A stretch of 64,000 bases of DNA from Jannaschia pohangensis (GCF_900113875.1 NZ_FORA01000001.1:620001-684000), one strand, 5' to 3'. Positions 34,670 through 44,294 are shown, numbered from the stretch's first letter. The notes: generated by a model not told the origin, from the letters alone. Numbers and translations: made by a program.

Positions 34670-36553
34670 ATGGCCGAGCAACGTCGCAAGAAGAAGACCA
34701 ACGTCGTGGTCTGGGCCGTTCTGGGCCTTCTGATCCTCGCCTTGGGCGGATTTGGCATCGGTGGCTTTGGCGGCACCCTGTCGTCGGTGGCCCGCGTCGG
34801 TGACCGCGAAATCACCGTGCAGGACTATTTCAACGCCCTGCAATCCGAACAGAACCGCCTGCGCCAGCAAACCGGCCAGGCCTTCACCGTCCAGCAATTG
34901 CAACTGTTCGGCATCGACCAGCAGGTCATGGAGCGTCTTTTGGCCAGCGCCGCCTTGGAACACGAGGCCGAGCGGGTCGGCGTGTCGGTCGGCGACGTCA
35001 TGGTGGCCGAGCGCATTCGCAACAACCCCGCCTTCAGCGGCGTTGCCGGTGGCTTCGACCGCGAGGGCTATGCCTTTGTGCTCGACCAATCCAATCTGAC
35101 CGAAGCCCGCTACGAGGCCCGCATCCGCGACGAAATCGCCCGCGAAGTGCTGCAAGCCGCCGTTCTGGGCGGAACCGAAGTGCCCGACGCCTATGTCGAC
35201 GCCCTGGCCGCCTGGATTTCCGAGACGCGCGACATCACCGTGACGACGATCACCGTCTCGGACCTCGACGGCGGCGCCACGGCTCCGACCGAGGACGACC
35301 TGCAAGCCTTCTACGACGCGAACCCCGCCCTGTTCGAGACGCCGGAACTGCGCGCCGTCACCTATGCATGGGTCTCGCCCACCCGCCTGATGGACGAGGT
35401 CGAGGTGGACGAAGACGCCCTTCGCGCCCTCTATGACGACCGGATCGACGACTATCGCCAGCCCGCCCGGGTTCTGGCGGAGCGCCTCGCCTTCGCCGAC
35501 GAAGATGCCGCAAATGCCGCGCTGGCCGCCATCAATTCCGGGGAACGGACCTTCGAATCCTACGTCGAGGAACGCGGCCTGACCCTTGAGGACGTGGATC
35601 AGGGCGACCTGTCTGCCGCCGATCTGGGGACCGAAGCCGCCGCCGCCGTCTTCGCGCTGCAAGAGCCGGGGATGGCCGGGCCGGTCCCGTCCGGGTTGGG
35701 CCCCACGCTCTACCGGGTGAATGCCATTCTGGACCCAACCGAAGTCACCTTCGAGGAGGCCCGCGAAGAGCTGGAGGACGAATTCGCCGGACAGGCCGCG
35801 CGTCGCCGCATCGATGATGCCCGCGAAAACATCGACGACCTTCTGGCCAGTGGCGCCACCCTCGAGGAAGTCGCGGGCGAAACCGATCTGGAGGTCGGCA
35901 GCCTGCAATGGGACGCCAGCGCCGAAGATGGTGTCGTGGGCTTTGGCATCCTGGGCTATGACACCTTTCGCGAAGCTGCGCGCCAGGCCGAGGTGGGCGA
36001 TTTCCCCGAACTCGAAAGCCTCGAAGACGGCGGTCTCTTTGCCCTGCGCCTCGACGAAATCATCGCGCCGAGCGTTCCGCCGCTCGATAGCATCCGCGCC
36101 GATGTCGAGGCCGCCTGGCAGGCCGACACCCGCACCCGCCGCCTGATCGACCGGGCCGAGGCGCAGGCCGCCGACCCGACCCGCGACACCGCCGCCGAAG
36201 GCGTGGACCTTTCGGACGTGGCGCGGGATGCTCGCCTCGACGGTATCCCGTCGACCGTGATCGCCCGCGCCTTCGAGATTGCCGCAGGCGAGACGGTCGC
36301 CATCGAAGGCGACGACCAGAACGCCTATGTCCTGACCGTGACGGCGGTGAACGCCGCGGACCTGACCACCGGGGATGCCGCCGAAATCCGCCAGGCCATC
36401 GAGCAGCAGACCCGCAGCGAAATCGCCACCGACCTGTTCGAGGGCTATGGCCGCGCGGTCCAGGCTCGCGCCGGATTTACGGTCGATGCGCAGGCCGTCG
36501 AAGCCGTCAACGCGCAGCTGACCGGCGGCGTCGCCAGGGGCAATGGCGGATGA
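34670..36553 (+). CDS. ppiD: PpiD-like periplasmic folding factor
   Basis: A 627-residue protein anchored by one N-terminal helix (about 12-36, VVVWAVLGLLILALGGFGIGG), with a long periplasmic part. Residues about 40-190 resemble the SurA-type chaperone N-domain (VQDYFNALQSEQNRLRQQTG). A parvulin-like domain follows, though its catalytic signature is weak, as in PpiD. It assists folding of exported proteins near the Sec translocon. The ATG at 34670 has GGGGGCAGTC upstream. Its stop overlaps the trpE ATG by four bases. Confidence 0.85.
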   Translation: MAEQRRKKKTNVVVWAVLGLLILALGGFGIGGFGGTLSSVARVGDREITVQDYFNALQSEQNRLRQQTGQAFTVQQLQLFGIDQQVMERLLASAALEHEAERVGVSVGDVMVAERIRNNPAFSGVAGGFDREGYAFVLDQSNLTEARYEARIRDEIAREVLQAAVLGGTEVPDAYVDALAAWISETRDITVTTITVSDLDGGATAPTEDDLQAFYDANPALFETPELRAVTYAWVSPTRLMDEVEVDEDALRALYDDRIDDYRQPARVLAERLAFADEDAANAALAAINSGERTFESYVEERGLTLEDVDQGDLSAADLGTEAAAAVFALQEPGMAGPVPSGLGPTLYRVNAILDPTEVTFEEAREELEDEFAGQAARRRIDDARENIDDLLASGATLEEVAGETDLEVGSLQWDASAEDGVVGFGILGYDTFREAARQAEVGDFPELESLEDGGLFALRLDEIIAPSVPPLDSIRADVEAAWQADTRTRRLIDRAEAQAADPTRDTAAEGVDLSDVARDARLDGIPSTVIARAFEIAAGETVAIEGDDQNAYVLTVTAVNAADLTTGDAAEIRQAIEQQTRSEIATDLFEGYGRAVQARAGFTVDAQAVEAVNAQLTGGVARGNGG

Positions 36554-38052
36554 TCGCACCCGACTTCGCCGCCTTCGAGGCGGGGTTCGAGCGCGGCGCA
36601 AATCAGGTTCTCTGGACCCGCCTGCCCGCCGACCTCGACACGCCCGTGTCCCTGATGCTCAAGCTGGCCGAGGCGCAGCCGTTTTCCTTCGTGCTGGAAT
36701 CCGTCACCGGCGGCGAGGTTCGGGGCCGCTATTCCATCGTCGGCATGAAGCCGGACCTGATCTGGGACTGTCGCGGCACCACCAGCCGGGTGAACCGCGC
36801 CGCACGCTATGATCCCGACGCCTGGGACGACACAGGCGCGCCGCTCGATGCGATCCGCGCGCTGCTCGACGAAAGCCGGATCGACCTGCCCGAGGGCCTG
36901 CCGCCCGCGTCGGCGGGGCTGTTTGGATACCTGGGCTACGACATGATCCGGCTGGTGGAACACCTTCCGGACGTGAACACCGACACGCTCGACCTGCCCG
37001 ACGCGGTGTTGATGCGCCCCTCGGTCATCGCGGTGCTCGACGGCGTCAAGGGCGAGGTCATCCTGGTCGCCCCGTCCTGGCGCGCCTCGGGCGGGACCGC
37101 GCGGAGCGCTTACGCCCAGGCGGCAGAGCGGTTGCAGGACGCGCTGACCGCCCTGTCGCGCCCCATCGTCGAGGCGCGGGACATGGCCGACCCCTTCGAT
37201 CTGGCCGAACCCGCGTGCAACTTCACCAAGGACGGCTACAAGGCCGCGGTGGAAAAGGCGCGCGACTACATCGCGGCCGGCGACATCTTTCAGGTCGTCC
37301 CCTCGCAGCGCTGGACCTATGACTTCCCGCTGCCGCCCTTTTCGCTCTACCGCGCGCTGCGGCGCACGAACCCTTCGCCGTTCATGTTCCACTTCGACCT
37401 GGGCGGCTTCCAGATCATCGGCGCCTCGCCCGAGATCCTGGTCCGCGTCCTCGACAACGAGGTGACGATCCGCCCGATCGCGGGCACCCGCCCGCGCGGC
37501 GCCACCCCCGAGGAAGACCGCGCTCACGAGGCCGAACTTCTGTCAGACGAAAAGGAGCTGGCGGAACACCTGATGCTGCTCGACCTGGGGCGCAACGACA
37601 CGGCGAAGGTGTCGAAGGTCGGAACCGTGCGGCCGACCGAGAAATTCATCATCGAACGCTACAGCCACGTGATGCACATCGTCTCCAACGTCGTCGGTGA
37701 GCTTTCGGCCGACCACGACGCCCTGTCGGCCTTGCTGGCGGGCCTGCCTGCGGGGACCGTCTCGGGCGCGCCCAAGGTCCGCGCGATGGAGATCATCGAC
37801 GAGCTGGAGCCCGAAAAGCGCGGCGTCTATGGCGGCGGCGTCGGGTATTTCAGCGCGGGCGGCGACATGGACATGTGCATCGCCCTGCGCACCGGCGTAC
37901 TCAAGGACGGCAAACTTTACGTCCAGGCGGGCGGCGGCGTGGTCTTCGACAGCGACCCCGAGGCCGAATGGCAGGAGACGGTGAACAAGTCCCGTGCCCT
38001 CAAGATGGCCGCCTCCGAGGCGGGGCGCTTCGCCCGGTCGGGCAACCGCTAG
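36550..38052 (+). CDS. trpE: Anthranilate synthase component I
   Basis: A 500-residue chorismate-using enzyme that makes anthranilate, the first step of tryptophan synthesis. The C-terminal chorismate-binding signatures are intact: PIAGTRPRG, LDLGRNDTAKVSKVG, GLPAGTVSGAPKVRAMEII and YVQAGGGVVFDSDPEAEWQET. The N-terminal PFSFVLES carries the feedback-inhibition region. It overlaps ppiD (ATGA), so no trp attenuator is possible directly upstream. trpG and trpD are not in the window. Its stop shares a CTAG with the convergent Imm11-like gene. Confidence 0.96.
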   Translation: MIAPDFAAFEAGFERGANQVLWTRLPADLDTPVSLMLKLAEAQPFSFVLESVTGGEVRGRYSIVGMKPDLIWDCRGTTSRVNRAARYDPDAWDDTGAPLDAIRALLDESRIDLPEGLPPASAGLFGYLGYDMIRLVEHLPDVNTDTLDLPDAVLMRPSVIAVLDGVKGEVILVAPSWRASGGTARSAYAQAAERLQDALTALSRPIVEARDMADPFDLAEPACNFTKDGYKAAVEKARDYIAAGDIFQVVPSQRWTYDFPLPPFSLYRALRRTNPSPFMFHFDLGGFQIIGASPEILVRVLDNEVTIRPIAGTRPRGATPEEDRAHEAELLSDEKELAEHLMLLDLGRNDTAKVSKVGTVRPTEKFIIERYSHVMHIVSNVVGELSADHDALSALLAGLPAGTVSGAPKVRAMEIIDELEPEKRGVYGGGVGYFSAGGDMDMCIALRTGVLKDGKLYVQAGGGVVFDSDPEAEWQETVNKSRALKMAASEAGRFARSGNR

Positions 38053-38675
38053 GCACCGTAGTCCGCCAGCGGCATCAACCTGGCGCCAAGGATGACATCC
38101 GCCGAGAGCAGCGTTTCGACAAGATCGCGGTGCAGCAGGACCGGGCTGATGCCGACCCCGTCGAGCAGGAACAATTGGCGATCTTGCAGCAGAAGCGGCG
38201 CCACCCGTTCCGGGTCGAGCCTGATCCGCGACAGGTTGGCCGAAAAATCGATCTCCGGATCGAACGGCGTGCCATATTCCGAACGGCTTCGGTCCCAGAG
38301 GTCAAGCCCTTCCATGAAGTGCAGGTAGAAGATCGGCTCGGCATGATCGCCATGGATGGTCCGCAGAATCGAGGGCACCAACTCCCATCCTGTTGCCCGT
38401 GTCCGTGCCAGAACCTCTGCCACCATCGCCGACACCAATATTTCGCCGCCGCTCACCACCCAATGCCCGATCTCGCCCGGAACATTGTCGCGCAGGCGCA
38501 GTTCGCGCTCATCGATCTCGAACAGCATCGGCTCTGCGCGGGAAATCGGGTCGCGGTCGTACATCCTGTCTGCGGTCCAGTCGTTCCCGGTGACGAACCC
38601 GGCAAATCGGGGCGCGTCGTCCACCCACTCCCGGTCCCGAAGCACGATGAAATAGTCGTCGGTCGGATCGTTCAT
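38049..38675 (-). CDS. Imm11/DUF1629-like protein
   Basis: A 208-residue soluble protein. The layout resembles Imm11 (DUF1629) proteins: a start with DYFIVLRD, then VPGEIGHWVVSGGEILVSAMV, FYLHFMEGLDLWD in the middle and a C-terminal ISPVLLHRDLVETLLSADVILGARLMPL. Such proteins are immunity partners of secreted toxins or orphan homologues. No toxin gene is next to it. The ATG at 38675 was chosen over one 51 bases upstream. Assignment by pattern only. Confidence 0.5.
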   Translation of the reverse strand: MNDPTDDYFIVLRDREWVDDAPRFAGFVTGNDWTADRMYDRDPISRAEPMLFEIDERELRLRDNVPGEIGHWVVSGGEILVSAMVAEVLARTRATGWELVPSILRTIHGDHAEPIFYLHFMEGLDLWDRSRSEYGTPFDPEIDFSANLSRIRLDPERVAPLLLQDRQLFLLDGVGISPVLLHRDLVETLLSADVILGARLMPLADYGA

Positions 38676-38729
38676 GGCGGAGGCCTTTCGGGGTCGATGT
38701 TCAGGGCGGTTGACGCCGTCATGCAACCG

Positions 38730-39188
38730 CTAGCCCCGCGCGATCCGGGTCAGCACACGGTCGAGGGCGTTCTTGAAATTGGCGCGGTCGGCCTTGGCGT
38801 AGGGCTTTGGCCCGCCCCCCTGCCCGCCGGTCTGCCCCTCCAGCCCCGGGCGCAACTCATGCATCAGGTCGCGGGTGGCGACCACGTCGCCGATGCTGGC
38901 GGGCGTGAATTCGCGGCCCCTCGGGTCCAGCGCGGCGCCGCCCTTTTCGATGACCCGCTGCGCCAGCAGGATGTCGGCGGTGATCGTCACGGTGCCGGGC
39001 CGGGCGACTTCGGCGATGGCGTCGTCGGCGGCGTCGAAGGCATCGCCCGCCGCGAAGAACCGGATCAGCGGATGGTCGGCCACGCGCAGATAGCTGCCCG
39101 CCACGAAGATCGCCTGGATATTGCGGCGGATGGCGACTTCGGTGATTTCGGTTTTCACCGGGCAGGCGTCTGCGTCGATCAGGATCAT
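38730..39188 (-). CDS. YaiI/YqxD family (UPF0178) protein
   Basis: A 152-residue protein with MILIDADACPVK at the start and TITADILLAQRVIEKGG in the middle, the family hallmarks. The fold is related to PIN/NYN nucleases, with the acidic residues D5, D7 and a later ADI. The biochemical role is not established. The ATG overlaps the stop of the upstream mutarotase gene (ATGA), so it is cotranslated with the aldolase pair. Confidence 0.88.
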   Translation of the reverse strand: MILIDADACPVKTEITEVAIRRNIQAIFVAGSYLRVADHPLIRFFAAGDAFDAADDAIAEVARPGTVTITADILLAQRVIEKGGAALDPRGREFTPASIGDVVATRDLMHELRPGLEGQTGGQGGGPKPYAKADRANFKNALDRVLTRIARG

Positions 39189-40153
39189 GCGAAATGGCCG
39201 GACTCAAAAGGGACGTCCTGACTGCCCTCGGGCGTCGTCACCGTCAAGCCGTCCGCCGCCACGGTCAGGCCCGTTACCCGGTGCAGGCCGGTCATGCGCA
39301 GGATCGCGGTCGGGATCACGTGGCGGCCCGGCGGCAGATGCGTCAGCACGCCCTCGTCCGCGACCCGGCCCCGCCCGGCCAGCGCGGCGGCGAACCCCTC
39401 GGCCCCGGCGCAGATCGCGTCTTCCACCCCCAGAATACCCCGCGCCCCGTGCCAGGGCACTCCGGTCCGCGCGCCATTCGACATCCAGAGGTTCGTCATC
39501 GGCAGTTGGCCCGCCTGTTTCAGGAAGAGAATCGTGTCGCCGTGGCCCGCGCGCGCGACCGCCGTCCAGACCAGGCCCGGGGCGTGGATCACGGTCACGA
39601 ATTCTTCGCAGGTCCGGTCGGGATAGTCGGCGAACGGCCCCCACCCGGCTTCCCGCGCGCCCGGGTCGAACACCGGACTTTCGGCGGCGAAGGTCAGCGC
39701 CGTGCGCACCGGCCCCGACAGGCGCGCGCCCCCCGCAACGTCCAGCATCGGATGCAGCGCAAAGGTGTAGGGCGCGGTCAGGTCCAGCGTATCGATGCGA
39801 TAGAGAACCGGGTGCCCGTCCCGCACCGCCAACCGCGTCTCGATCGCGCCCCGGACGAAGCCGCACCGCGCCGTCAGCGACGAAGGCCCGTGCCGCGTCA
39901 CCTGCCACGGCGCATTGGCGACCGCCCCGTGCGGCGGCCCGCCATCCACATCGTCCCGCCCGAACGGGGCGCAGGCGAAACTGCCCCCAAGGCGCCGCTC
40001 GACCATCGGGATCGTGCCGTCGGCCTGCATCCCCGGATCGTCCCGCCAGGGCGCGGACCACAGGACAGGCACACCGTCGATCACCAGCCCGGGCAGATGC
40101 CCGCACCCCGCGTCGAACCGCGCGTGAATGCCCCGGGCCGCAATAACCCTCAC
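39185..40153 (-). CDS. Aldose 1-epimerase-like protein
   Basis: A 322-residue protein of the galactose mutarotase-like fold (FDAGCGHLPGLVIDG, TFALHPMLDVAGGARL, NLWMSNGAR). Such enzymes interconvert sugar anomers or act on sugar-acid derivatives. The start is GTG 40153, which overlaps the stop of the aldolase gene (GTGA). The aldolase and this protein form a two-step unit divergent from a TRAP operon, suggesting a sugar or sugar-acid route. The substrate is unknown. Confidence 0.7.
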   Translation of the reverse strand: MRVIAARGIHARFDAGCGHLPGLVIDGVPVLWSAPWRDDPGMQADGTIPMVERRLGGSFACAPFGRDDVDGGPPHGAVANAPWQVTRHGPSSLTARCGFVRGAIETRLAVRDGHPVLYRIDTLDLTAPYTFALHPMLDVAGGARLSGPVRTALTFAAESPVFDPGAREAGWGPFADYPDRTCEEFVTVIHAPGLVWTAVARAGHGDTILFLKQAGQLPMTNLWMSNGARTGVPWHGARGILGVEDAICAGAEGFAAALAGRGRVADEGVLTHLPPGRHVIPTAILRMTGLHRVTGLTVAADGLTVTTPEGSQDVPFESGHFA

Positions 40154-40863
40154 AAAAGCGCCCACAGGCCCGACGCCAGCACCATCGCATCCGACCCGAG
40201 CGACACCACCCGCGCACCGCAGCCGATCCACCTGTCGGGATCGGCGGCGAATATGCCGGGGGCCACGCCGGTTGCGGCAATACGCGCAATCGCATCTTCG
40301 AGGGCCGCATGGACGACCGGGTCCGTCGCCGTCGTGCCCATGTCGGCGGCAAGGTCGGCGGGGCCGAGAAAGACGCAGTCGACGCCTGGCACGGCGCAGA
40401 TCGCCTCGAGGTTGGCCAAGGCCGCCCGGCTTTCGGCCTGCACCCAGACCGAGACGTCGCGATTGGCCCGCTCCACATAGCCGGGGTCGAGGCCATACAT
40501 CGCCGCGCGCGCCACGAAGGCGCCCATTCCGCGGCGCCCCTCGGGCGGATAGCGGCAGGCGGCGACGGCCTGCGCCGCCTGTTCGGGCGTGTCGATCATG
40601 GGCACCAGAACCGTCTTTGCGCCCAGGTCCAGCACCTGTTTCAGGATCCAGTCTTCCAGCACGGGCACCCGCACCACCGCTTCGGGCGCGGCGATCAGAC
40701 GGCGGCGAATGCAGCCCGGATCCCAGGCCCCGTGTTCGCCGTCGATCACGATCCAGTCGAACCCGGCCCGCGCCGCCAGCTCCGCCATTTCGGGGCCCGG
40801 CAGGTTCTGCCAAAGGCCGCGCAGGGTCTCTCCGGCGCGAAGCCGTTGTTGCAAGCTGTTCAT
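40150..40863 (-). CDS. HpcH/HpaI family aldolase
   Basis: A 237-residue metal-dependent class II aldolase. The metal and substrate signatures are present: FDWIVIDGEHGAWD, VRVPVLEDWILKQVLDLGAKTVLVPMIDT, MGAFVARAAMYG, VWVQAES and FLGPADLAADMG. It probably cleaves a 2-keto-3-deoxy sugar acid or hydroxy-diacid to pyruvate and an aldehyde. The ATG at 40863 removes a non-family extension of 34 codons. It is first in the minus-strand unit aldolase-mutarotase-YaiI and divergent from the TRAP operon. Confidence 0.88.
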   Translation of the reverse strand: MNSLQQRLRAGETLRGLWQNLPGPEMAELAARAGFDWIVIDGEHGAWDPGCIRRRLIAAPEAVVRVPVLEDWILKQVLDLGAKTVLVPMIDTPEQAAQAVAACRYPPEGRRGMGAFVARAAMYGLDPGYVERANRDVSVWVQAESRAALANLEAICAVPGVDCVFLGPADLAADMGTTATDPVVHAALEDAIARIAATGVAPGIFAADPDRWIGCGARVVSLGSDAMVLASGLWALL

Positions 40864-40948
40864 GCGCCTGTCGTGACATGACGGCTTTGCCCCTCGCAAG
40901 GTCCAACATGCGGGCCAGTCGGAGAATCTGCACCCTTGCCTCGAATCC

Positions 40949-40966
40949 TGTGCGGAAACCCGCACA
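40949..40966. promoter_or_regulatory. 18-bp palindrome between the aldolase unit and TRAP operon
   Basis: TGTGCGGAAACCCGCACA at 40949-40966: seven-base arms TGTGCGG and CCGCACA around AAAC. It lies in the 248-base divergent gap, 163 bases before the dctP ATG and 86 bases upstream of the aldolase ATG. The AT-rich stretch 40985-41020 (TTGAAA, TATATT) probably holds the dctP promoter. No regulator gene is adjacent. Confidence 0.5.
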
Positions 40967-41111
40967 AACGCACGGTAACCTCCCCCTTGAAAACTATATT
41001 TCGTTATTTCTCAATATTTTGCGAAAAGGGCTTAATGTCGTGTTTGTGTCCGCGCCAACCCTTGCTAGGCTTCGGGCGGACGGGGACAAACCCCGCATCT
41101 GGGAGGATATC

Positions 41112-42119
41112 ATGAAAATTCTGACAACGGCGTCCGTCGCCGCCCTGACGCTCGCCTTCGCCACCGAAGCCATGGCCGTAGAATGGAACGTCTCGCTCTG
41201 GGGGACGCGCCGCGCCTTTACCGAGCATGTCGAAAAGCTGGCCGAGCTGGTGGCCGAACGGTCCGGCGGAGAGTTCACGCTGTCGATCAACTACGGCGGC
41301 CTGTCCAACGAGCGCGAGAACCTTGACGGCATCTCCATCGGCGCCTTCGAGATGGCACAGTTCTGTGCCGGCTATCACAACGACAAGAACCGCGCGATCA
41401 CCGTGCTGGAGCTGCCCTTCCTCGGCGTCCAGAACCTGGAGCAGGAAGTGGCCGTCGCCCGCGCCGTCTATGCCCACCCAGCCGTCGCCGCCGAAATGGC
41501 GCAGTGGAACGCCCGGATGCTGATGACCAGCCCGATGCCGCAGTACAACCTTGTCGGCACGGGCGAACCCCGCGTGACCGTCGACAGCATGAACGGCATG
41601 CGCGTACGCGCCACCGGCGGCATCGGCGACGTGTTCGCCAGCGTCGGCGCGGTTCCGACCTCGGTCACCTCGTCCGAGGCCTATAACGCCATGGAATCGG
41701 GCGTCGTCGACTCGGTCGCCTTTGCGCAGCACGCGCATCTGTCGTTCCGCACCATCGACATCGCCGACTGGTGGACCGAGAACCTGAACCCCGGGACCGT
41801 CAATTGCCCCGTGGTCGTCAACATCGACGCCTATGACGCGCTGTCGGACGAGCATCGCGCCATTCTGGACGCCGCCGTCGATGACTCCATCGCATATTAC
41901 CTGGAAAACTACGGCAAGCTTCTGGAAGGCTGGGAAGCCACGCTGACGGAAAAGGGTGTGGCCAAGGTCACCGTGGACGCCGCCGAGATCGCCAAGCTGG
42001 CGGCCAACGCACAACCCATCCATGACGCCTGGATCGCCGAGGCGACGGCCAACGGACTGCCGGGTCAGGAGCTTTATGACCTGACCGTGCAGTCGGTGGC
42101 CGCCAACGCGCCGAAGTAA
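41112..42119 (+). CDS. dctP: TRAP transporter binding protein (DctP type)
   Basis: A 335-residue periplasmic protein with a signal peptide (MKILTTASVAALTLAFATEAMA). The mature part starts VEWNVSLWG and has the DctP pattern, with the carboxylate-binding Arg region GMRVRATGGIGDV followed by SSEAYNAMESGVVDSVAF. It is not of the TakP type. GGGAGGATATC precedes the ATG. It is the first gene of dctP-dctQ-dctM. The substrate is probably a carboxylate related to the divergent aldolase unit (inference). Confidence 0.9.
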   Translation: MKILTTASVAALTLAFATEAMAVEWNVSLWGTRRAFTEHVEKLAELVAERSGGEFTLSINYGGLSNERENLDGISIGAFEMAQFCAGYHNDKNRAITVLELPFLGVQNLEQEVAVARAVYAHPAVAAEMAQWNARMLMTSPMPQYNLVGTGEPRVTVDSMNGMRVRATGGIGDVFASVGAVPTSVTSSEAYNAMESGVVDSVAFAQHAHLSFRTIDIADWWTENLNPGTVNCPVVVNIDAYDALSDEHRAILDAAVDDSIAYYLENYGKLLEGWEATLTEKGVAKVTVDAAEIAKLAANAQPIHDAWIAEATANGLPGQELYDLTVQSVAANAPK

Positions 42120-42200
42120 GGCGCGCCCTTCGACCGGAAAGATCGCGGGTTCCGGCATGTTCGCCGGAGCCCGCCCGAGACCTTGTGCCAAGGGGGCGCC

Positions 42201-42830
42201 ATGTCCACCCCATCCTCTGTTTTGTCCGACGACACCCTGTTGTCCCGGATCGACCGCGGCCTTCTGCGGGTCGAGGCGTTCCTGAACCTCATGTCCGGCT
42301 TCGTCATCGGCGCACTCGTCCTGGTGGCGATCTATAATGTCATCGCACGCAAACTGCTGAATGCGCCGGTGCCCGGGTATGTCGACTGGACCGAGCAGTT
42401 CATGGCCGTCTTCGCCTTCCTGGGCCTCGCCTATGTGCAACGCGAGGGCGGGCACATCCGCATGGACATGGTCGTGGGCAAGCTGCGCGGCCGGATGCTG
42501 TGGCTGTTCGAATGGCTGTCGGTGATCTTCATGCTGGTCGTGACGACGGCGCTGATCTACGGCACCTGGTTCCACTTCGACCGCTCCTTCGACTGGGGCG
42601 CGCCGAATTTCTCGACCGACAGCTCCATCGACATCTCCCTGCCGCTCTGGCCCTCCAAACTGGCCGTGCCGGTGGCTCTGGCGCTGCTCTGGCTGCGGCT
42701 GGCGGTACAGATCTGGGCCTATGGGCGCGGATTGCGCACCGGCGACGACGCCATCGTGGCCGTCCCCCTTCCCGAAGACCCCGCCGAACAGGCAAACAAG
42801 GAAGCGGCAGCCGTCGCCGGAGCAGATTGA
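42201..42830 (+). CDS. dctQ: TRAP transporter small permease (DctQ type)
   Basis: A 209-residue membrane protein with four hydrophobic helices and the DctQ core WTEQFMAVFAFLGLAYVQREGGHIRMD. ATG 42201 with AAGGGGG upstream was preferred over a TTG six codons earlier. Normal length for the family, unlike the long DctQ at 25691. Its stop overlaps the ATG of dctM (TGATG). Confidence 0.9.
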   Translation: MSTPSSVLSDDTLLSRIDRGLLRVEAFLNLMSGFVIGALVLVAIYNVIARKLLNAPVPGYVDWTEQFMAVFAFLGLAYVQREGGHIRMDMVVGKLRGRMLWLFEWLSVIFMLVVTTALIYGTWFHFDRSFDWGAPNFSTDSSIDISLPLWPSKLAVPVALALLWLRLAVQIWAYGRGLRTGDDAIVAVPLPEDPAEQANKEAAAVAGAD

Positions 42831-44248
42831 TGGACCAGTTTATCGACATGAAGTCCGTCCTGGAAGGCGTTGATATCTTTAACGTCTCGCTCTGGCTTTC
42901 GGGGCTGTTGCTGATCCTCGTCCTGATCGGGGTCCGGGTCGCCTTCGCCGCCGCCTTCATCGGCTTCGTCGGCCTCTGCGTGTTCTTCATGCAAAAGCAG
43001 GGCTTCGACAAAGGCTTGATCACCGCCGCGAAATTGACGGGTCAGGTGCCGCATTCCAAGGCGACAAGCTATGCCCTGTCGTTGATCCCGACCTTCATCC
43101 TGATCGGCTATCTCGCCTATTACGCCGGCCTGACGAAATACCTGTTCGAATGCGCGAAACGCTGGATCGGCTGGACGCCGGGGGGGCTCGCCGTGGCGAC
43201 CATCTTTGCCACCGCCGGTTTCGCCGCCGTGTCTGGCGCGTCGGTCGCCACCTCGGCCGTCTTCGCGCGCATCGCCATCCCGGAAATGCTGAAGGTCGGC
43301 TATGACAAGCGGTTCGCGGCGGGTGTCGTCGCGGCGGGCGGCACATTGGCCAGCCTGATCCCGCCCTCGGCCATCCTGGTGATCTATGCGATCATCGTGG
43401 AGCAATCGGTGGGCAAGCTGCTGCTGGCGGGGTTCCTGCCGGGTCTCGTCTCGGCGCTGATCTATGCGGGGCTTGTGATGGGACTGGCCCGGTTCCGCCC
43501 GTCGCTCGGCCCGCCCGTGGGCGGCTATACCTGGAGCGAGCGGTTCAAGTCGCTGCCCGGCGCGCTGCCGATCCTGCTGGTCGTCTTCATCATCGTCTAT
43601 TCCATCTATTTCGGCTGGGCCACGCCGACCGAAGCCGGCGCGCTCGGGGCCGGTGTCGTCCTTGTCATGGCGCTCTGGCAGGGGATGCGGTGGGGACAGC
43701 TGCAAAGCGCCCTGATGGAGGCGGCGAAATTGACCGTCATGATCTTCGCGATGATCTGGGGCGTGCTGATCTACGTCCGCTTCCTCGGCTTTGCAAAGCT
43801 GCCTGACGCCTTTGCAAACTTCATCACCGGCGTCGACCTCGGGCCCTATCAGGTTCTGTTGCTGATCCTGCTCGCCTATGTGGTGCTCGGCATGTTCATG
43901 GATGCGATCGGGATGCTGATCCTGACGCTGCCCATCACCTTCCCGGCGGTCATGGCGCTCAATGGCGGGGTCGGCGACGCGCCCGGTGCGCTTGGCATGA
44001 CGCAGGAAGAGGCGGCGATCTGGTTCGGCATCATCGTCGTCAAGATGGCGGAACTCTGTCTCATCACGCCGCCCATCGGCCTGAACTGCTTCGTCGTGGC
44101 GGGCGTGGCGCAGGACGCCAAGATGGACATCTCGGTCCAGGATGTGTTCCGCGGGGCCTCGCCGTTCTTCGTGGCCGATGTGGCGACGGTGGCGGTTCTG
44201 ATCGCCTTCCCGGGAATCGTTCTCTGGCTGCCGGGGTTGATCGGCTGA
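42830..44248 (+). CDS. dctM: TRAP transporter large permease (DctM type)
   Basis: A 472-residue membrane protein of ordinary DctM length, with 12 or so helices. Typical segments are AAGGTLASLIPPSAILVIYAIIVEQSVG, YFGWATPTEAGALGAG and LITPPIGLNCFVVAGVA. With DctP and DctQ it performs ion-coupled uptake. The ATG overlaps the dctQ stop. A two-hairpin region with TTTT follows the gene. Confidence 0.93.
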   Translation: MDQFIDMKSVLEGVDIFNVSLWLSGLLLILVLIGVRVAFAAAFIGFVGLCVFFMQKQGFDKGLITAAKLTGQVPHSKATSYALSLIPTFILIGYLAYYAGLTKYLFECAKRWIGWTPGGLAVATIFATAGFAAVSGASVATSAVFARIAIPEMLKVGYDKRFAAGVVAAGGTLASLIPPSAILVIYAIIVEQSVGKLLLAGFLPGLVSALIYAGLVMGLARFRPSLGPPVGGYTWSERFKSLPGALPILLVVFIIVYSIYFGWATPTEAGALGAGVVLVMALWQGMRWGQLQSALMEAAKLTVMIFAMIWGVLIYVRFLGFAKLPDAFANFITGVDLGPYQVLLLILLAYVVLGMFMDAIGMLILTLPITFPAVMALNGGVGDAPGALGMTQEEAAIWFGIIVVKMAELCLITPPIGLNCFVVAGVAQDAKMDISVQDVFRGASPFFVADVATVAVLIAFPGIVLWLPGLIG

Positions 44249-44294
44249 TCCGGGAACCGGCGGGGACGGGCCGAAACGCCGCGTCCCTGCCGGA

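Noticed and set aside
36500-36550. Tryptophan attenuator before trpE
   Set aside because: trpE overlaps ppiD by four bases and no leader frame with Trp codons or terminator hairpin exists there.
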